Source of the DNA: Selaginella tamariscina
Taxonomy: Eukaryota > Streptophyta > Lycopodiopsida > Selaginellales > Selaginellaceae
Length of the DNA stretch: 64,000 nt
Assembly: GCA_003024785.1 (NCBI GenBank)
Contig: PUQB01000296.1
Location: 239,391-303,390 of the forward strand
Direction of reading: 5' to 3'
Part shown: positions 58,331 through 64,000 of the stretch, in pieces
How positions within the stretch are numbered: position 1 is the stretch's first letter
Layout of the letters: each line of letters starts with the position of its first letter
Notes under the pieces: generated by a model
Told to the model about the DNA's origin: nothing
Databases searched by the model: none
Seen by the model: only the letters and a program-made list of their open reading frames with translations
Program-made: the position numbers and the translations under genes

Positions 58331-60340
58331 AACCATCTCGTTTTTATTAATGTAAATATATAAATATAATTCTTGTTGTACTATATTATTCAATACTCTT
58401 ATATGTATATTAATATAATTAAATTTTATAACTATCTTCAATATATTTTAACATTCATTTTATTTCTATTCCAATTAGAATTCATAAACTAACAATTGAA
58501 ATTAAATATAGGGTAAATAAAAGTAAAATTATTTAATAATTAAAGCTTATTTTCCTTTATTTAAATAGGGCATTTATTTTCAATTGACTTTAAATTAATA
58601 TGGAAAGATGTGTTTACAATTTCTTTTTTTATGAAATTTAATTTTTGTAAAAAATATACTTAAATATATTGTTAAATTTTTTTTTAATCAGAATTATTAA
58701 TTTTTATAAAGTTCAATATTAAAATATAAGAAAAAAATAAAAATAATATGAACATGTTTTATGAATAAATGGAAATAAGCAAAACTAATATTAAATATTG
58801 TCCATTATAATAATCCAACAATAACATAATTATAAGATAAACATGCATGATTTTTCATTAAAAGAAAATATATTAAAGTTAGGAGACATAAAATTCTTGG
58901 TATAAATATTTAATAAAGCTGATTTTAAAAATGCACGTTTATTAATACCTCATGCTATAATAATTCTTGCATTCGGTGACATATGCATGCGAATGTTTAA
59001 TAAAACCCACTTGTATATATAAATAACCTCTTTTAATTAATCTCCACTTTTATAAGTACACATATGTTTCTTTAATAAAATACTATGCCTTTAAGGCCTC
59101 ACAAACTGAATAAGTAAACAAAGGAATACATAAAAAAAAGAACAAAATGGAGATTGATTATTAATTTAATTTATAAAATTTAAATTCATTAAATCTTGAT
59201 GTTATTTATTTAATGAATATAGATTTAAAATTTATTATATGTATATATAGGGGACACTTATAGAACACGACCCCCCCTTAGGACGTGTATAATAAATTCA
59301 AGGGAAATTAACATTACACTAATTCCCAGGGTTTCTTGAGTAACAAATACTCTTTACATAAGAAAAGTACACATGCTATTTTTAAGGTAATCACAAGGGT
59401 ACGATGAAAAATAAATATCCTTTATATAGGAAAATGCTAACACATACTACTTTTAAGGTAATCCAAAAGGTATAATAAAAAAATAATAGGAGAAGGCTGA
59501 CATAGTACTTCTTTTTTATTTTTTTTCTTAATTTGTTTTATTAGGGTTTTTTCTCATATCATATCACTTATGCATCTTAAATCCCTCCAAGGATGGCCGT
59601 ATTCTGCAAACTAGCCATATATAGATATTATATGTTAATCTAATATTCATAAACATAATACACAAACAATAGGGGTGTATTTGATGTGATATATCTATAA
59701 TACATATTTATTTACGTCCTTTTATATATATATATATATATATATGACAATTTATAAGACATTTAAGCATTGATATTTATATTGTTTATAGTGCTTAAAG
59801 AGTTTGAGATTATATGGAGTGTAACATAATAAAAGTGCATGTGTGTTGTTTAATAGCTTACTAATTGTGGCTAATTTACTTATGGGGTGATTATTTTCTG
59901 CACATGTATTGTGTGCATTGTGCATCCTAAATGCACATTTGTATAGTATATTTTTTATAATTATATACTATTTAGATTTAACTTTAATTGCTTGTTAACC
60001 ATAGAGAACTTTAAACATTTTAATTTAAATTTGTTGAAGTTATTTTTATAAATCTTTATTCTAATGGTTATGCATTGATGCAAACTTTAACATTTGATTT
60101 TAAAGACAATAAAATATGTTGGACTTGTAAATACTTATAATTAAATGTTAAAAAGTCATACTTAAGATTTTATAATTGGAGGCGGATTATAATAATAAGA
60201 ATACTTGTTAACTTTATTTTCTTTTCAAAAAAATTAAATCTAAGTCTCACATTGTCCAATTAAAAGATATTTAAAAATAATTATTAAATAATAAAATATC
60301 CTAAATTTAATAATTATTACTTTAAAAAATTATAATAGCC
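58331..60340. other. Very AT-rich stretch, no gene seen
   Basis: Mostly A/T with stops in all frames, a (TA)n run near 59726-59745 and a degenerate two-copy tandem at about 59358-59490 (ACTTTTTAAGGTAATCCAAAAGG-type). Nothing coding recognised. Confidence 0.6.
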
Positions 60341-60344
60341 TATT

Positions 60345-61290
60345 TATTGTATTCATTTCTTTATTATAAATATTTCAATCTTCACTCCTGCATTAACTTT
60401 GCTGACACAAAGTTATCACTACTCTCGCTATCCATGACGATTTGCACTGGACACTTACCAAGTCATCCCTGCACCATAATAACACGTGTGTGGCTCCTCC
60501 TATTGGTTTACTTGTCAAATAAGCACAAACAAAAATTTACCTCATGGTTTAGAATTGTCTTCCCTTGTGCTCCTCTTCATTCTCCATCTCCTCCTTGTCC
60601 TTGTTACCATTAAAACTTTTGCTCCTTATCCTCTCTTTCCCCCCATCTTGAACTTGGCTCCTATACCAATTTGTTAGGCATCAACACATACAATATTAGA
60701 GACCCTCCCAAAACCATGCAATCACCCCCGAGCTCCACATGCTGCTCTTCAAAAAGGCATCTCCACCCAAATCTATATTAGATTATCTTCCTCATCAGCA
60801 ATACTAGTGCATCAAATGTAGACTTGCTTGGTTATATGAAGCCATATTTTAAATAGCTCCATCACTTGTCCCTAACCTCTTGCTGCTTAACATGGTTCAA
60901 TTATGATAAATGGCTTTCTTACCTAGTTCCAACACAATTTCATTCTCCGAAAAGGAATATGTTAGCAAACTACTTAAGGACAATTCTCACAACAGCTTAT
61001 CTTGATGTGACAATAAAAAAAATCTTACTCTCGTATATAGATACTTGTTTGGAGACTCAAACTTTGTTCCAAACCAAGTGTCTTTCACTCCTGTACTCAA
61101 GCTTCACTCGCTTGATGCTTCACTTAATCTTAGGACCCACACACTCCCAAGGATGAGATCCACACATGCTAGCTTCGTAAGAAAGAAAGTCTCTACAAGC
61201 TAGGTTCTGCCAACCTCAGCTATAACTTCTCCATATAAGGACTCGTGTGACAGCAACTAAACCTCAATCTCGTATTGAAGCGTAGTCTTT
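60345..61290 (-). pseudogene. Gypsy protease fragment, minus strand (copy 1)
   Basis: On the minus strand 60390-60480 reads QIVMDSESSDNFVSAKLMQE. The D-S-x-S-x-x-N-F-V-S pattern is a retropepsin active site of chromovirus type. The remainder to 61290 has only short readings. The segment 60676-60760 recurs at 63697-63780. Confidence 0.6.
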
Positions 61291-61299
61291 GTGGGCAAG

Positions 61300-61726
61300 C
61301 TACACTTTTACACTAACTTTACTAACCCAAAGTTATCGCTACTCTTGCTATCCACAAGGATTTGCACTAGATACTCACCAAGTTGTCCCTCAATCACAAT
61401 AGCACATGTGTGTGGCTCCCATGCCATGCAGTTTTGCCTTTGCAGAATCCCCTCGTTTGGTTGGCATGATCTCGCTCGCCCTAGGACAGAATCCCCTTGT
61501 CCCTAGCCCAGAGTGCCACTGTGTGCCCCCCTCACCAATGCTCCTTCCCAATCTTTCAACTTGTCAATGTCCAATCACGTTCTTGTGGGTGGCCTTCCCA
61601 TGTGTTTCCCAACCTTACGGAGCCTCGGGCCACCATCCTGGTATGCACCTTGGCCTGCTGCATCATCTGATCTATTGAACTCCTAGTTCCGAGGTCTCTT
61701 TGTAGGTGGTTGGCGCCCCTCCTAGC
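61300..61726 (-). pseudogene. Gypsy protease/gag fragment, minus strand (copy 2)
   Basis: Minus-strand 61310-61440 reads QILVDSKSSDNF, parallel to copy 1 and preceded by the same CAIVIEGQLGE-type residues. Above it, 61560-61720 is gag-like and continuous with the LTR/leader copy at 61727-63017, so LTR, gag and protease are in the expected order on this strand. Confidence 0.6.
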
Positions 61727-63017
61727 AGGGGCCTTCTGAATGAGGCTCTTCCTCCTCTCTTTCCAAGCATCTATGGCCAACCTGCCTTGCCCTACTGGGT
61801 GGGTCTACACCATGGCGCATGCGTTGGCCATGCGGAACCTTCAACTCTTGTCCATCATCACTCTCTACATTGTCATTGCCGGTTCAAGTTTCCTGCCTTA
61901 GCGCAAGCTTTCCATGTTTTGGGGTCCTTCTGCACGAGATCCTCCCTCGAAGGTATTCGTCAAATACTTCCTCTTCCTTTGTCTTGTCATATGTCCCACT
62001 CTACCTCATAGGCCATTGCCAGGTAGTTTCGCCCGTCTAGGTGTTGCTCATTCCCGCATGTTTCTACACTTTGGATTTCATTAGGACGTGATAGGGGTTC
62101 TTCATACCTTTCTTCATCGTATGTGGCTTGCAACCGACTTCGATGGTGTTGTGTTGAGTGCTCCGCTTCTCGTGAGGTTGGTGTTGTGCTAAGTGCTCCG
62201 CTTCTCATGTGGTTTTTGCGTCATGAACTTGGACGGGCGAGGCTGGGGTTGACTATGGCATTTGAGGTACCTCCCTACCCTCAGTGGCCTCTCCAGACAG
62301 CATGATGCATCTTTCTGGCCAATTGGTATTCATTGATCTCCAATTGTTTAAACAAATTAATTCCAGCTTTTTGATCTTTTTTGGGTTACAACTCTGCTTA
62401 CTACAGTGAACTCCATCCACATATGATAACTATCCTCTGGTTGCCACAAATGGTCGTCAGGGACTTTGCATGCCAATGTGGTCGCCAAGACGTTGTTGCC
62501 AATGCCCACTTCCGGAGTTCCAAGCCGGGGGTCTGGCCGTTACTTTGGGATGTATCGAAAGTGTTGCAGTGGCCTCTACCCATATGCTGCAAGGGTCTGT
62601 GTACAGCTTCCCTCTTGGTGGTGTGTGAGCTTCCTCTAAAGAGGGAGTAGGAAGAGGAGAGGAGGAAGGGAGATTTGGAGAGGTGGGCAATGGTACACAT
62701 AAAAGATATGTATATATTGCCTCTTAGAAGTACAAGACGACCCTTTCCCAGAGATGGCCGGAACAAGACACACACAAGAAGATGGACTAAATTTAAAGGA
62801 CCCCGACTTACTGTTTACCTCCCTACTTATATAGTGGGTTGGATAGTACTAGAACGTAGGATAGGTGGCACTTCCCCACTAGGCCGCCACCCTATGACCT
62901 AGTCCTCCTAATCTATTAATTTAATGCACCTCCTTCACGTGTGCCATCCTTAGTACCTTGGTGATTGGTCTTGAAGATAATAATTTGACTCTAAGTTACT
63001 TGTAAGTTCTTCTTACA
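61727..63017 (-). mobile_element. Ty3/gypsy LTR plus leader/gag segment, minus strand
   Basis: Reverse-complement partner of 41689-43002. It starts at the same terminal base (TGTAAGAAGAACTTACAAG on the minus strand) and has the same TATA box (62827-62833). The two copies lie in inverted orientation about 18.7 kb apart. The LTR 3' end within this stretch cannot be placed with confidence. Confidence 0.75.
62827..62833 (-). promoter_or_regulatory. TATA box of the LTR, minus strand
   Basis: CCACTATATAAGTAGGG on the minus strand, at the same distance from the LTR start as 41868-41874. Confidence 0.6.
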
Positions 63018-63690
63018 AAATTCTAAATGTTCTAAGCTCACCACTCAGATCTTTAACTTCATCATCCATTTTGCCATGGGCCTTCTTACTTGCTAACCCC
63101 ATCTCAAAAGCTATCTTGGGATGTCATCCAAACATGGCATAATACGGGCTCATCCTAGTCCATTGTGCTAGCTATTGTTGTAGGCAAAGTCGAGTAATGG
63201 AATATACTTATCCCACTCGCCTTCATTCTAGTTGATATTACACCTTAGCATATCTTCTAGAACTTGAATTACTCTTTTCTGTTTATCATTTGTCTTAGGA
63301 TGATCTTCATTACACAATTTAAGATTCACTTCAATGCAAGAAGAAAAGCCTCTTCATAAATTAAAAGTGAACTTGGAGTCTCGATCACTTGCAATATCAT
63401 TTAAAATCCGTGGATGAGAAATACATGTTGTAGATACATTGTAGCTAGCTCTGATGCATTCACATTCTTTCCTAAGGAAACTAACTTAATAAACTTTGTC
63501 AACATGTACAATGACCCACACATGCTCATTTTGCCTATATGTCCTTAGTAAATGAGTGATAAAGTCCATAGAGATATGCCCCACTACTTGCCTGGAATAG
63601 GTAATGATACTAATAGCCCACCTGATTTCTCCTTGGGTTGTTGACACTTGTCACAAGTCTTGTAGTACTTTATAAAGGCTTAGAGGGATG
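63018..63690 (-). pseudogene. Gypsy integrase fragment, minus strand
   Basis: Minus-strand pieces read YYKTCDKCQQPKEKSGGL near 63660 (zinc-binding half), SMDFITHLLRTYRQNEH near 63560, ASDRDSKFTF near 63380 and a WDKYIPLLDFAYNNS piece near 63210. The order is that of an integrase ending just before the LTR at 63017. Frameshifts and stops throughout. Confidence 0.7.
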
Positions 63691-64000
63691 CTCAGCATTA
63701 TTAGGCACCAACACTTACAATAATAGAGACCCTTTCAAAACCCTAAACCACTTTCAAGTTGCTTCTAGTCCCCACATGCTACTCCCCTCTCTTTTAGGTT
63801 ATCTTCCTAGCTTTCTAAGGAATAAGCCATATGTCAATAAGTAGCAAAATAAGTTTTGCCATTTATTTTTATATGTAATATTATAATTAAAAAAATTAAT
63901 GAATTATTGAAAGATCTATTAATATAAATAATATCAATTTGTAGTAATATTTTAACAAATAAAATGTGCAATCAAATTGAAAATATCACACTTTTAAAAT
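63691..64000. other. Repeat remnant then AT-rich sequence
   Basis: 63697-63780 resembles 60676-60760 (CACCAACACTTACAATAATAGAGACCC-type). The rest is AT-rich without coding signal. Confidence 0.5.

Overview
The window looks like an AT-rich, repeat-dominated stretch of a green land plant nuclear genome. The signs are a spliceosomal SF3B3 gene with spliceosomal introns, Arabidopsis-type TTTAGGG telomere-like repeats, chromodomain Ty3/gypsy retrotransposons and no bacterial gene organisation. The lineage cannot be fixed from sequence alone; a large-genome plant is likely. Single-base indels are very common. The two LTRs of one young retroelement differ only by indels, so many broken reading frames probably reflect uncorrected long-read consensus errors rather than true decay.

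Layout. 1-3340: 3' part of an SF3B3/SAP130 splicing-factor gene (+). 3.3-14.6 kb: AT-rich DNA with a roughly 6 kb imperfect inverted repeat and several decayed LTR-like blocks in both orientations. 14.6-19.4 kb: a decayed Ty3/gypsy element (+) with gag, RT/RNase H and integrase remnants. 19.5-41.7 kb: two head-to-tail copies of one unusual composite unit. 41.7-64 kb: nested and rearranged Ty3/gypsy elements, including a chromovirus (-), an LTR plus gag/protease remnant (+), and an apparently complete non-autonomous gag/protease-only LTR element at 53150-57691 with matching 5-bp target duplications.

The 19.5-41.7 kb region is the most unusual part. Each unit carries three genes. On the minus strand there is an FCP1/SCP-type HAD phosphatase-like gene and a long gene with a ParB/sulfiredoxin-like domain. 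On the plus strand there is a DUF7869-type protein with a GHTHEDID motif, which is probably a DDE-type transposase. Between the divergent ParB-like and transposase-like genes lie two arrays, about 0.8-1.1 kb each, of an 18-bp perfect palindrome, GGCGGGATTAATCCCGCC. The repeats occur every 38-47 bp and flank an AT-rich and microsatellite core. The arrays appear to lie in 5' introns of the two genes. A further palindrome lies inside a 61-nt intron of the ParB-like gene.

Unit 1 (19497-28880) is decayed: start codons and a splice acceptor are lost and it carries large deletions. Unit 2 (29310-41688) keeps all three genes, although frameshifted, and is interrupted by a 516-nt N gap. My working hypothesis is a eukaryotic mobile element whose ParB-fold protein, or its transposase, recognises dense palindromic sites. 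This rests on gene context and motifs only.
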